Shown here piece by piece: positions 17,250 to 25,746 of a DNA stretch of 64,000 nt. This stretch comes from Bog-473 sp963824195 (lineage in GTDB: Bacteria; Actinomycetota; Acidimicrobiia; Acidimicrobiales; RAAP-2): NCBI GenBank assembly GCA_963824195.1, contig CAWGOJ010000039.1, positions 248,001-312,000 of the forward strand. The letters are read 5' to 3'. Numbering within the stretch: the stretch's first letter is position 1; every line of letters starts with the position of its first letter. The position numbers and the translations under genes were made by a program. A model generated the notes under the pieces. It saw only the letters and a list, made by a program, of their open reading frames with translations. It searched no databases and had not been told where the DNA came from.

Positions 17250-17765
17250 GTGGCCCGATACGTGATATCCCCTGAGCGCTCCCAGGTGTGGATCGACGCG
17301 CGTTCGAACGTGCACCCCATCCACTCCAACACGAGCGGCCTGGAGGGCTACGTGGAGCTGGAGCTCGACTCCGATGGCGCCATCGACGTGACGGCGACGC
17401 CAGCCGGACAACTCTCGCTGTCCGTTGATCGATTGTCGTCGGGCAACCGGATGGAAGATCGTGAGCTCCAGAAGCGGATCGACGCCCGCCGCTACCCCAC
17501 GATCGAGGGGGTCTTGGCAGACATCGAGCGAGATGGCAATCAGGCCAGCTACAAGGTCAGCGGGGACATCACGTTCCGGGGCGTGTCAAAAAGGCACGAA
17601 GATGTCATGGTCATTCGCGCCATTGACGACACCACGATCAGCCTCGAAGGATCCTCGCGGTTCGACATCCGCGAGTTCGGGATGCAGCCGCCACGAGTGC
17701 TGATGCTCAAGGTCGACCCCGAGGTCGATATCAGGGTCGAGATCGTCGCCGTGAAGGAAGGGTAG
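17250..17765 (+). CDS. YceI-like domain protein
   Basis: 171 residues from GTG, with GGAGG at 17234. The start RYVISPERSQVWIDARSNVH, then SGNRMEDRELQKRIDARRYP and the KVSGDITFRGVSKRHE beta strand, follow the YceI layout of a lipocalin-like barrel that binds isoprenoid-like ligands. No signal peptide is visible, unlike most periplasmic YceI. It sits between small peptides and hypC, 9 bp upstream of hypC, so it is probably co-transcribed with the maturation genes. Its link to hydrogenase assembly is unknown. Confidence 0.75.
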   Translation: MARYVISPERSQVWIDARSNVHPIHSNTSGLEGYVELELDSDGAIDVTATPAGQLSLSVDRLSSGNRMEDRELQKRIDARRYPTIEGVLADIERDGNQASYKVSGDITFRGVSKRHEDVMVIRAIDDTTISLEGSSRFDIREFGMQPPRVLMLKVDPEVDIRVEIVAVKEG

Positions 17766-17774
17766 GGGATCGCC

Positions 17775-18065
17775 ATGTGCCTGGGCATTCCGGGACAGCT
17801 CAAGGAGATCTCCGACGTGAACGAGCATCTGGCTCGGGTCGACGTGTCGGGGGTCACGAGGATCATCAACATCGGGTTACTCGAGGACGAGAACCTGCAG
17901 TCCGGCGACTGGGTGCTGATCCATGTCGGCTTCGCCATGTCCAAGATCGACGAAGAGGAGGCGGCCCTGGCCCTGGCCTCGCTGCAGCTGATGGGCCAAG
18001 CCTACGAAGAGGAGCTTGAAGCATTCGGGTCATCGAGAAGTTCCAGTGATACAGGAGGTAGTTGA
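17775..18065 (+). CDS. hypC: Hydrogenase assembly chaperone HypC
   Basis: 96 residues beginning MCLGIPGQLKEI, with the essential Cys2, and GDWVLIHVGFAMSKIDEEEA typical of HypC/HybG. HypC carries the Fe(CN)2CO unit with HypD and escorts the large subunit. The C-terminal 20 residues are a Ser/Glu-rich tail beyond the usual length. The end of the gene contains the AGGAGG for the next small reading frame. Confidence 0.96.
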   Translation: MCLGIPGQLKEISDVNEHLARVDVSGVTRIINIGLLEDENLQSGDWVLIHVGFAMSKIDEEEAALALASLQLMGQAYEEELEAFGSSRSSSDTGGS

Positions 18066-18066
18066 C

Positions 18067-18144
18067 ATGGGTGTCGTCATCGGAGTCATCGCCGGGATCC
18101 TCGGGGTGTCCGACGGGCTGGCCAAGCTCGGCCGGGCGGCGTAG
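18067..18144 (+). CDS. 25-residue hydrophobic peptide between hypC and hypD
   Basis: ATG one base after the hypC stop, with a perfect AGGAGG eight bases upstream. Product MGVVIGVIAGILGVSDGLAK plus LGRAA. The initiation signal is stronger than that of hypD, whose GTG follows 6 bp after this stop, so the peptide may couple translation of hypD or may itself be a membrane micropeptide. No homologue recognised. Confidence 0.5.
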   Translation: MGVVIGVIAGILGVSDGLAKLGRAA

Positions 18145-18150
18145 GGACAC

Positions 18151-19290
18151 GTGAAGTTCGTCGACGAGTACAGGGACCCAACGGCGGCGCAAGCCTTGGT
18201 GGCCCAGATCACCGCCTTGGCCGGCGATGATCACTTCAAGTTCATGGAGGTGTGCGGCGGCCACACGCACACCATCTACCGGCACGGGATCGAACATGTC
18301 CTGCCGGCCAATGTCGAGCTGGTCCACGGCCCGGGCTGCCCGGTGTGTGTCATCCCAATGGGACGGGTGGACGACGCTATCTCGCTCGCCCACCAGCCTG
18401 ATGTCATCTTCACCTCGTTCGGCGACATGATGCGAGTCCCGGGGAGCCGGGGCAACCTCCTCAAGGCCAAGGCCGAAGGCGCGGACATCCGTTTCGTGTA
18501 CTCCCCCCTCGACGCCCTGAAGATCGCCATGGACAACCCAGAGCGAGAGGTCGTCTTCTTCGCAGTCGGCTTCGAGACGACGGCACCGTCAACGGCACTC
18601 ACGTTGCTGCAAGCCAAGACGAAGGGCGTCTCCAACTTCACCGTGTTCTCCAACCACGTGACGATCGTCCCACCCCTGCGCGCCATTCTGGAATCACCCG
18701 ACCTGAGGCTGAATGGCTTCCTCGGGCCCGGTCACGTCTCGACAGTCGTCGGCCAACGCCCGTACCGGTTCGTGCCCTCGGAGTACGGGCTGCCACTGGT
18801 CACTGCTGGATTCGAGCCGCTCGACATCCTGCACGCAATCTCCATGTTGCTGACCCAGATCCGCGAGGGTCGCTGCGAGATCGAGAACCAGTACTCGCGC
18901 GTCGTACGGGAGGAGGGAAACCCCCGCGCGCTGGCCATCCTGGCCGAGGTGTTCGAGTTGCGGCCTCACTTCGAGTGGCGCGGGCTGGGGTTCATCTCGC
19001 AGAGCGGTCTCAAACTCCGGCCCGCATTCGCGGCGTTCGACGCCGAGCTCAGGTACCAGACACCCGGCGTGCGGGTCGCCGACCCCAAGGCCTGCCAGTG
19101 CGGTGAGGTGCTGAAGGGGGTCATCAAGCCTTGGGAGTGCAAGGTGTTCGGCACGGCGTGTACGCCCGAGACGCCCGTCGGGACCTGCATGGTCTCCTCC
19201 GAAGGCGCGTGCGCGGCGTACTACAACTTCGGACGGATGCACCGCCAGGCCGCGGTGACCCTGGGGCGGCGAAGCCAGCTCACCCCATGA
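18151..19290 (+). CDS. hypD: Hydrogenase formation protein HypD
   Basis: 379 residues from GTG. It contains the conserved CGGHTHTIYRHGIEH, GPGCPVCVIPMG and FFAVGFETTAPSTAL blocks. The C-terminal cysteines CQCGEVLKG, WECKVFGTAC and EGACAAYYNFG bind its [4Fe-4S] cluster. HypD with HypC builds the Fe(CN)2CO centre. Stop and hypF start overlap as ATGA. Confidence 0.97.
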   Translation: MKFVDEYRDPTAAQALVAQITALAGDDHFKFMEVCGGHTHTIYRHGIEHVLPANVELVHGPGCPVCVIPMGRVDDAISLAHQPDVIFTSFGDMMRVPGSRGNLLKAKAEGADIRFVYSPLDALKIAMDNPEREVVFFAVGFETTAPSTALTLLQAKTKGVSNFTVFSNHVTIVPPLRAILESPDLRLNGFLGPGHVSTVVGQRPYRFVPSEYGLPLVTAGFEPLDILHAISMLLTQIREGRCEIENQYSRVVREEGNPRALAILAEVFELRPHFEWRGLGFISQSGLKLRPAFAAFDAELRYQTPGVRVADPKACQCGEVLKGVIKPWECKVFGTACTPETPVGTCMVSSEGACAAYYNFGRMHRQAAVTLGRRSQLTP

Positions 19291-21611
19291 CCGCCCTGAC
19301 CACGTCGGACGCCCCGGTGCGCAGGCGGATCCGGGTGGTCGGCGTCGTGCAGGGAGTCGGGTTCCGCCCGTTCGTGCACCGGCTGGCCGGCGAGCTCAAG
19401 CTGGCCGGGCACGTGGGCAACGACACCGAGGGTGTCCTCATGGAGGTCGAGGGGCCACCGGACGCTGTCGAGGGGTTCATGGCCCGACTGGTCACTGATG
19501 CGCCGCCGCTGGCGAGGATCTTCGGCGTCGACTCGACGCCATGCCCGCCGTCCTACCAGGCCGGGTTCCGAATCGTCGAGAGCCCCCGTGACGGTGCCGT
19601 GCGGACCTTCGTCTCACCTGACGTCGCCGTTTGTGACGAATGCCTGACCGAGCTGTCGGATCCCTCGGACCGCCGCGCCCGCTACCCCTTCATCAACTGC
19701 ACGAACTGCGGGCCGAGGTTCACCATCACCATCCGCCTACCCTACGACCGCCCCAACACGACTATGCGGGAGTTCGCGCTGTGTCACGCCTGCTCGGCCG
19801 AATACAACGATCCCGCTGACCGGCGGTTCCATGCCCAACCCGTCGCGTGCGCCGAATGCGGCCCCCACATCTGGTTCGAGGGTGCGCCCGGTGTCGTGGA
19901 GGAATCCGATGCCGCGCTCGCCGCCACCCAGGAGGCACTGGCCCAGGGTGAGATCGTCGCCATCAAGGGGCTCGGCGGCTACCACCTGGCGTGCGACGCC
20001 ACTTCCGACGCAGCGATCGAGCGGCTGCGACTGCGCAAGCACCGGCACGACAAGCCGTTCGCCGTGATGGTGCCCGACCTCGATGGGGCCCTCACGGTGG
20101 CTCGGATCGATCCCGAAGAGGCGATCAAGCTGACGAGTCCCCAGCGCCCCATTGTGCTGCTCGAGAAGCGAGCCGGCGCAGTCGTCTCGACACGGGTGGC
20201 CCCGGGCAACCCCAGGGTCGGGGTGCTCCTGCCGTACACGCCGCTGCACCACCTCCTCTTTCAGGCCGTGCCCGGCGGATCGACGACGCCTCCCCGGGTA
20301 CTCGTCATGACCAGCGGCAACCTGACCGACGAGCCCATCTGCTTCGAGGACGAGGACGCCCGGCGGCGACTGGCGCCGATCGCCGATGCCTGGCTGTTGC
20401 ACGACCGGCCCATCCACGTCCCGTGTGACGACTCGGTCGTCCGGGTCGACGCGGGCCACGAGGTGCCACTTCGGCGTTCGCGCGGTTACGCCCCGCTTCC
20501 CGTGCGGCTGCCTTTTCCCGCGGTGCCCACCCTGGCCGTGGGCGGTGAGCTCAAGAACGCGTTCTGCTTGGCGGCGGGCCACGACGCCTTCATGAGCCAG
20601 CACATCGGTGACATGGGCAGTCTGGAGACGCAGGCCGCCTTCGAGCGATCGTCCCGACAGCTCGCCGAGCTCTACCAGATCGACGCGCAGCAGGTGGCGG
20701 CCGATGCACACCCCGGCTATCTGACCCGTCGCTGGGCCGACGACGTCTCGGGACGTCCGGTCCGCCTGGTGCACCACCACCACGCACACGTGGCCGCTGT
20801 CATGGTCGAGCACGGCGTGCCGGCTCCCGAGCGGGTCATCGGATTCGCCTTCGACGGCACGGGTTACGGTTGGGACGGGACCATCTGGGGCGGCGAAGTC
20901 CTCGTCGCCGGCTACGACTCCTTCGTCCGGCCCGCCCACCTGCGCCAGGTTCCGCTGCCCGGGGGGGACGCGGCCATCCACAAGCCGTACCGAGCCGCGC
21001 TGGCGCATCTCTGGGCCGCGGGCATCGGCTGGGACGAGGACCTCCCCCCGGTCGGGGCAGCCCCCGACACCGAGCGCACCGCACTGCGCCGTCAACTCGA
21101 GCGCGGCGTCAGTTGCGTGCCGACCTCGAGCATGGGGAGGCTCTTCGACGCCATCAGCTCCATCCTCGGAGTCCGCCACGTCGCCACCTACGAGGCCCAG
21201 GCCGCCATGGAGCTCGAATGGAGCGCCTCTGCGCACCTCGGTGAGGCACGCCACTACCGCTTCAACTACTCCGACGGGGAGTTCGACTCCGCGCCGGTGC
21301 TCGGCGACATCGTCGACGACCTGCGGTCGGGCCGTCCTGTCGGCGCCATCGCAGCGGGCTTCCACCTCGCCGTGGCCGGCCTCATCGCCGAAGTTGCCGA
21401 ACACCTCCGGCACGAGACTGGCATCGCGCGGGTGGCGCTGACGGGAGGCGTCTTCCAGAACATCCTCCTCCTCGACCTGGCTCGCCGAGCCCTCGGTGGG
21501 CGAGGCTTCCAGGTCCTTACGCACCGGTTTGTCCCCCCCAACGATGGCGGGCTGGCTCTCGGGCAGGCGGCCGTCGCCGGCTACGTCCGAGCGGACCCGA
21601 GCGAGGCATGA
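19287..21611 (+). CDS. hypF: Carbamoyltransferase HypF
   Basis: 774 residues from ATG at 19287, overlapping the hypD stop. Domains in order are: acylphosphatase (VVGVVQGVGFRPFVHRLA, residues about 12-30), two C4 zinc fingers (CDECLTEL to CTNCGPRF, and CHACSAEY to CAECGP), YrdC-like (HRHDKPFAVMVPDLDGA) and Kae1-like (LVHHHHAHVAAVMVEHG and the GGVFQN loop near the end). It makes carbamoyl-AMP and passes the carbamoyl group to the HypE C-terminal Cys, the source of the cyanide ligands. Confidence 0.97.
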   Translation: MTALTTSDAPVRRRIRVVGVVQGVGFRPFVHRLAGELKLAGHVGNDTEGVLMEVEGPPDAVEGFMARLVTDAPPLARIFGVDSTPCPPSYQAGFRIVESPRDGAVRTFVSPDVAVCDECLTELSDPSDRRARYPFINCTNCGPRFTITIRLPYDRPNTTMREFALCHACSAEYNDPADRRFHAQPVACAECGPHIWFEGAPGVVEESDAALAATQEALAQGEIVAIKGLGGYHLACDATSDAAIERLRLRKHRHDKPFAVMVPDLDGALTVARIDPEEAIKLTSPQRPIVLLEKRAGAVVSTRVAPGNPRVGVLLPYTPLHHLLFQAVPGGSTTPPRVLVMTSGNLTDEPICFEDEDARRRLAPIADAWLLHDRPIHVPCDDSVVRVDAGHEVPLRRSRGYAPLPVRLPFPAVPTLAVGGELKNAFCLAAGHDAFMSQHIGDMGSLETQAAFERSSRQLAELYQIDAQQVAADAHPGYLTRRWADDVSGRPVRLVHHHHAHVAAVMVEHGVPAPERVIGFAFDGTGYGWDGTIWGGEVLVAGYDSFVRPAHLRQVPLPGGDAAIHKPYRAALAHLWAAGIGWDEDLPPVGAAPDTERTALRRQLERGVSCVPTSSMGRLFDAISSILGVRHVATYEAQAAMELEWSASAHLGEARHYRFNYSDGEFDSAPVLGDIVDDLRSGRPVGAIAAGFHLAVAGLIAEVAEHLRHETGIARVALTGGVFQNILLLDLARRALGGRGFQVLTHRFVPPNDGGLALGQAAVAGYVRADPSEA

Positions 21612-22342
21612 TGGCCATCATGGAGTCGTCGGTGACGTCCGGACTCGAGGAGGGGCCGACCGCAGACCTGGCCGTGGCCTCGCTGGCACTGGCCCGGCGG
21701 TTCGCCGCGGGAGCGACGATGTGGTGCGTGGCGCCACAGTGGCCGTCCCACGCGCGTCACGTGGCGGTCGAGTTCGTCCACCCTGTCATCGTGGGCAAGC
21801 GCGCGCTGCCTGCGGTGAGTGTGGACGCCGAGGACGCCGTCGCGGTAGTGCGGCTGGCAGCCCGTCCCGGAGACATCTTGCTCGCCGTCAGCACGGCCGA
21901 CGACGCCTGCGCCAGCAACCTGCTGGCGCGCGCTGGTGCCTGGGGACTGACCAGCCTCTGGCTCGGTGCCGGAAGCCCGGCGACGGGCAGTCCGGCCAAC
22001 CATGTCGTATGGCTCGAGGGGGTGGACCCGGCCCTGGCATCCCGGTCGGGTGACATGGTGCTCATGTACCACCTCCTCTGGGAGCTGACCCACGTGGTCT
22101 TCGAGCATCCAGGGCTGCTCGAGGCCGAGCCGGAGTGCGCCGAGGAGGTGTGTGTGACCTGTTCCGACGAGGGTCGCGTGGCCGAGGTGACCGCCGTGCA
22201 CACCGACGGCCGCGTCGAGGTCCTGGTCGGTGGACAGCGTGAGGCCGTCGACGTCAGCCTGGTAGACCCGGTCGAGCTTGGCGACCTGCTGCTGGTCCAC
22301 GCCGGCGTCGCCATCACCTCGCTCGGCGATGTCGTATCGTGA
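21608..22342 (+). CDS. SIS-like domain fused to a HypC-like C-terminal domain
   Basis: 244 residues. The first 170 resemble a sugar-isomerase (SIS) type alpha/beta domain (RPGDILLAVSTADDACASNL near 87-106). The last 65 residues form a HypC/HupF beta barrel: CVTCSDEGRVAEVTAV, VSLVDPVELGDLLLVHAGVA. HypC normally begins Met-Cys; here the equivalent cysteines (C182, C185) are internal, so the usual N-terminal Cys chemistry cannot apply. It overlaps hypF and the next SIS gene by 4 bp each. Role inferred as an extra maturation or targeting chaperone. Confidence 0.75.
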   Translation: MMAIMESSVTSGLEEGPTADLAVASLALARRFAAGATMWCVAPQWPSHARHVAVEFVHPVIVGKRALPAVSVDAEDAVAVVRLAARPGDILLAVSTADDACASNLLARAGAWGLTSLWLGAGSPATGSPANHVVWLEGVDPALASRSGDMVLMYHLLWELTHVVFEHPGLLEAEPECAEEVCVTCSDEGRVAEVTAVHTDGRVEVLVGGQREAVDVSLVDPVELGDLLLVHAGVAITSLGDVVS

Positions 22343-22998
22343 GCGCTGAGCCCACCGGATTCCTCTATCCCTTCATTGAGGCAGAGGAGCGGGACGCGGC
22401 GGCGCTGGTCGCCGACCTGGCGCTTTCGGCACAGTCGAAGATGGCGGAGAGCCGCGATCTGCGCGCCGCGACACTCGAGCGTTGCCGTGCCGACATCGAT
22501 GCGGCCGCGGCCGCCATGACCGCCTGCTTCCTGCAGGGCGGTCGCCTGTTCGCCTTCGGCAACGGGGGCAGCGCCACCGACGCCGAGGGAACGGTGGACC
22601 TCTTCCGGCACCCGCCACACGGGCATCCGCTACCGGCGCTGTCACTGGTCGACGACCAGGCGGTGCTCACCGCACTCTCCAACGACGTCGGATTCGAGCT
22701 CGTCTTCTCGCGCCAGATGATCGCCCACGGCAAGGCGGGCGACATCGCCGTCGGTTTCTCGACCAGCGGCGATTCGGTCAACATGCTGCGTGCTTTCGAT
22801 GAGGCGGCGCGCCGGGATCTCCTGACTATCGGTCTGTGCGGCTATGACGGCGCCGCCATGGCAGTGAGCGACGCAGTGCATCACTGCCTCGTGGTCCGGT
22901 CGGAGAGCATCCACCGGATTCAAGAGGCTCAAGATGCATTGATGCTGGAGCTGTGGTCGACGGTGCAGCGTCACCTGGCACGCAGTGACGCCTCGTGA
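22339..22998 (+). CDS. SIS-domain protein, GmhA-like (phosphoheptose isomerase fold)
   Basis: 219 residues. It has the GmhA-like phosphosugar pocket FAFGNGGSATDAEG near residues 71-84 and GFSTSGDSVNMLRAF near 134-148. The C-terminal helix contains the RIQEAQDALMLELW pattern of sedoheptulose-7-phosphate isomerases. No other heptose genes are present and both neighbours are hyp genes with 4-bp overlaps. A dedicated function in hydrogenase assembly, as for SIS genes reported in other actinobacterial hyp operons, is more likely than lipopolysaccharide synthesis. Confidence 0.82.
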   Translation: MSAEPTGFLYPFIEAEERDAAALVADLALSAQSKMAESRDLRAATLERCRADIDAAAAAMTACFLQGGRLFAFGNGGSATDAEGTVDLFRHPPHGHPLPALSLVDDQAVLTALSNDVGFELVFSRQMIAHGKAGDIAVGFSTSGDSVNMLRAFDEAARRDLLTIGLCGYDGAAMAVSDAVHHCLVVRSESIHRIQEAQDALMLELWSTVQRHLARSDAS

Positions 22999-24098
22999 CC
23001 GACACCGCCAGGGACGCCAAGCCTTCTGACCGTGAGGCCGCCGTGTTCGAGCGGATCGAGGCTTTCCGCCGCCGCCGGCCGCGCCTGCTCGATGACGTGG
23101 TCACGCTGGCCCACGGGGCTGGCGGCAAGGCGTCGGCTGCCCTGCTCGACGCCGTGTTCCTTCCCGCGTTCGCCGCCGAGCCAGCCGGATCGCAGACCGA
23201 TGCGGCGGTGCTCGCGCTGCCATCGGGCGAGCGACTGGCGTTCAGCACCGACTCGTACGTGGTCAAGCCGCTGCGCTTTCCTGGCGGGTCGGCGGGGCAT
23301 CTCGCCGTGCACGGAACGATCAACGACCTGGCCATGATGGGCGCCCGCCCGATCGCCCTCTCCGCCGCCTTCGTCATCGAGGAGGGGTTCTCCATCGACG
23401 AGCTGCGCGAGATCGTGGCCGACATGGCCGAAGCTGCTGCCGCCACCGGCGTCCCGATCGTCACGGGAGACACCAAAGTGGTCGACCGCGGCGCCGCCGA
23501 CGGCCTCTACATCTCGACAGCGGGCGTCGGCGTGATCCCCGAGGGTCGCGAGCTCTCGGCGTCCAAGGTCGCCGTCGGGGATGTCGTGCTCGCCTCGGGC
23601 ACCATGGGTGACCACGGGACGGCGGTCATGCTCGCCCGCGGGGACCTGGCTCTCGAGGCCGACATCAGCTCGGACACTGCCCCGCTCCACGGTCTGATGG
23701 AGTCGCTGCTCGACGCCGCCCCCGGCACCCGCTGGCTGCGCGACTCGACCCGCGGTGGTGTCGGGACGGTCTGCAACGAACTCGCCCGGGACAGCAACCT
23801 CACGGTCGTCTTGGAAGAGTCGGCCCTGCCGATTCGGCCCGAGGTGGCCGCCGCCTGCGAGCTACTCGGGATCGATCCGCTCTACGTAGCCAATGAGGGG
23901 AAGCTGGTGGCCGTAGCGGCGGCCGACGAGGCGGACGCCGCCCTCGCCGCCATGCGCGCCCACCCCCAGGGCTCGGATGCGGTGCAGGTGGGCGAGATCC
24001 ATGCCGAGCCCCCCGGGATCGTCGTACTGCGGACCACCATGGGCGGCACCCGCATTGTCGACATGCTCGTCGGCGACCCGCTTCCCCGCATCTGCTAG
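22995..24098 (+). CDS. hypE: Hydrogenase expression/formation protein HypE
   Basis: 367 residues from GTG. AIR-synthase fold: HGAGGKASAALL near residue 37, STDSYVVKPLRFPGGSAGHL, GTINDLAMMGARPIALS and DSTRGGVGTVCNELAR. It ends PLPRIC, the C-terminal Cys that carries thiocarbamate and then thiocyanate. HypE dehydrates the group donated by HypF and passes cyanide to HypC-HypD. Last gene of the plus-strand hyp operon. Confidence 0.97.
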   Translation: MTDTARDAKPSDREAAVFERIEAFRRRRPRLLDDVVTLAHGAGGKASAALLDAVFLPAFAAEPAGSQTDAAVLALPSGERLAFSTDSYVVKPLRFPGGSAGHLAVHGTINDLAMMGARPIALSAAFVIEEGFSIDELREIVADMAEAAAATGVPIVTGDTKVVDRGAADGLYISTAGVGVIPEGRELSASKVAVGDVVLASGTMGDHGTAVMLARGDLALEADISSDTAPLHGLMESLLDAAPGTRWLRDSTRGGVGTVCNELARDSNLTVVLEESALPIRPEVAAACELLGIDPLYVANEGKLVAVAAADEADAALAAMRAHPQGSDAVQVGEIHAEPPGIVVLRTTMGGTRIVDMLVGDPLPRIC

Positions 24099-24385
24099 CC
24101 CGGCGGAGTGCAGTCCCGCACGGACACCGGGGCCCAGCTGGCTGACAGCATCTGGTGGGCACCGTCGTCCGTCTTGGCGTAGTGAATCTGGGGATGCGTC
24201 ACCGCTGGTCCGTCTTCCCGACGGCTCGGGCACTCGCGACACGCTCCATACCCGGCGCACCCGGGGAGAGTCGAACCGTTCAAGGCACCGCGCCCAGGCC
24301 CGTCCGCACGATGACCGACTCATCTTGAATGGTTCCAAGGTGCCCACGCAGCGGTCATGCCCACGCAGCGGCTAGACTTCGGACC
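24099..24385. other. Non-coding gap after hypE
   Basis: About 290 bp between hypE and the desaturase. A short minus-strand frame here begins like the N-terminus of cyclase/hydrolase proteins (PQIHYAKTDDGAH) but soon loses the pattern, so at most it is a remnant. No terminator or tRNA could be supported. Confidence 0.4.
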
Positions 24386-25123
24386 GTGCCCGCGGTCTTA
24401 GAGGCCGTCCTGATCGGGCTGCTCACCTCCCAGATTTCCTTCGTCGTCACGACGGTGTACCTGCATCGAACGCTGGCCCACCGGGCCATCACGTTGAAGC
24501 CCCCGGTGGCTTTCGCCTGCCGATTCGTGATCTGGATCTCGACGGGCACGCGACCGCGCCAATGGGTGGCTGTGCACAGAAAGCACCATGCCCATACCGA
24601 CGAGGTCGGTGATCCCCACTCGCCTGTCGTCTTTGGCTACGCGCTGGTGCAGTTCGGCAACGCCTGGCTCTACAGAAAGGTCGCCCGGAACCCCGTGGCG
24701 GTCGCCCGCTACGCACGTGATCTCCCCGGCGACCGCTGGGACAAGGTGCTGTTCAATCACGCCCTCCTCGGCCTAGGACTCGGCGTGGGGTTGTTGATCG
24801 GATTGTTCGGATGGGAGATCGCTTTGATTGCGTCTGTCGTCCACGCATCGGTGTACCTGCTCGGGGGCGGCGCCATCAACGGCATCGGGCACAAATGGGG
24901 GAAACGTCCGCACGACAACCGGGCGACAAACAATCAATGGTTGGCCTGGTTCGTCGCTGGCGAAGGCCTCCACAACAACCACCACGCCGTCACGACGTCA
25001 GGCCGGTTGTCGATGGCCAAAGGTGAGATCGACCCTGGCTGGTGGGCAATCCGGCTGATGGTGCTGATGCGTTGGGCCGCCGTTCGTCACGACAGTTTGG
25101 GGCCAAGACCATCCCGGGCATAG
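24386..25123 (+). CDS. Membrane fatty-acid/acyl-CoA desaturase
   Basis: 245 residues from GTG. The three histidine boxes of delta-9 type desaturases are present: HRTLAH, HRKHHAHTD and HNNHHA, between hydrophobic hairpins. It should use two iron atoms, O2 and electrons to place a double bond in an acyl chain. Shorter than the usual 300+ residues, with a compact C-terminus. No ferredoxin or reductase partner sits beside it. Confidence 0.87.
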   Translation: MPAVLEAVLIGLLTSQISFVVTTVYLHRTLAHRAITLKPPVAFACRFVIWISTGTRPRQWVAVHRKHHAHTDEVGDPHSPVVFGYALVQFGNAWLYRKVARNPVAVARYARDLPGDRWDKVLFNHALLGLGLGVGLLIGLFGWEIALIASVVHASVYLLGGGAINGIGHKWGKRPHDNRATNNQWLAWFVAGEGLHNNHHAVTTSGRLSMAKGEIDPGWWAIRLMVLMRWAAVRHDSLGPRPSRA

Positions 25124-25245
25124 CTGCCTTTCAGTCCTGCAGCAACGCGGGATCGGCCGGATGAGACGCCATCTGCGGCCGGCATGATCGAAGTCAAGAC
25201 GGCGCAACCCTGATGGCCGCGCTGCCGGTCAGCCCGGGGCGATCA

Positions 25246-25746
25246 TCAGGCCGTCGACCGAGCCAACGTCCGGTCCAGGATGCCCAGCGTGGCGCGCAGC
25301 GCCGTCTCGGAGATGACCGGGAAGATGCCGGCCTCCCTCCATTCCGGTGCGATGTTCGACCAGTCGTAGTAGGAGGTCACCAGCGTCCCACCCTCGACCG
25401 GCTCGAGGGTGTAGCCGTACACGTGACCGATCTGCGGCCGGATCTGCCCGAGGATCGTCCAGGCGATCTCGCGGTCGGGCTCGAAGGTGGTGATCGTCAC
25501 GGTCACGTCGTAACGGCCCATCGGGTAGTCGTTGAGCGCCTCGCGGTCCATGTGTACGACGAACTCGTCACCCACCTTGGTCGCCGGCTCGCCCGTCGCG
25601 TCCATCAACATGCCAGAGCTGTCGATGGTCACGTGGCCCTGCGGATCGCTGAGCACCGCAAAGATCCGAGGCGCGTCGGTCGGGATGATGCGCTGTACCT
25701 CGAAGCGCGTCGCGGGGGTCTCTTCGGTCGTGGGCTCTTCGGTCAT
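25246..25746 (-). CDS. SRPBCC (START-like/polyketide cyclase) family protein
   Basis: 166 residues. Helix-grip pattern: RIIPTDAPRIFAVLSDPQGH at the start, DVTVTITTFEPDREIAWTIL and YTLEPVEGGTLVTSYYDWS in the middle, and a long C-terminal helix. Such proteins bind hydrophobic ligands; the substrate is unknown. Its ATG overlaps the stop of the upstream RraA-like gene by 4 bp, so the pair is one operon. Confidence 0.8.
   Translation of the reverse strand: MTEEPTTEETPATRFEVQRIIPTDAPRIFAVLSDPQGHVTIDSSGMLMDATGEPATKVGDEFVVHMDREALNDYPMGRYDVTVTITTFEPDREIAWTILGQIRPQIGHVYGYTLEPVEGGTLVTSYYDWSNIAPEWREAGIFPVISETALRATLGILDRTLARSTA

Noticed and set aside
19737..21524. Long minus-strand frame of 595 residues opposite hypF
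   Set aside because: hypF is complete on the other strand with all domains; the antisense frame has no recognisable feature.
24099..24283. Short minus-strand frame with PQIHYAKTDDGAH, like the start of cyclase/alpha-beta hydrolase proteins
   Set aside because: Only about 13 residues match, the rest does not, and the frame runs into hypE; at best a remnant, too short to annotate as a gene.
24240..24300. A T-arm-like GGTTCGACTC on the minus strand suggesting a tRNA
   Set aside because: No acceptor, D or anticodon arm can be folded around it.
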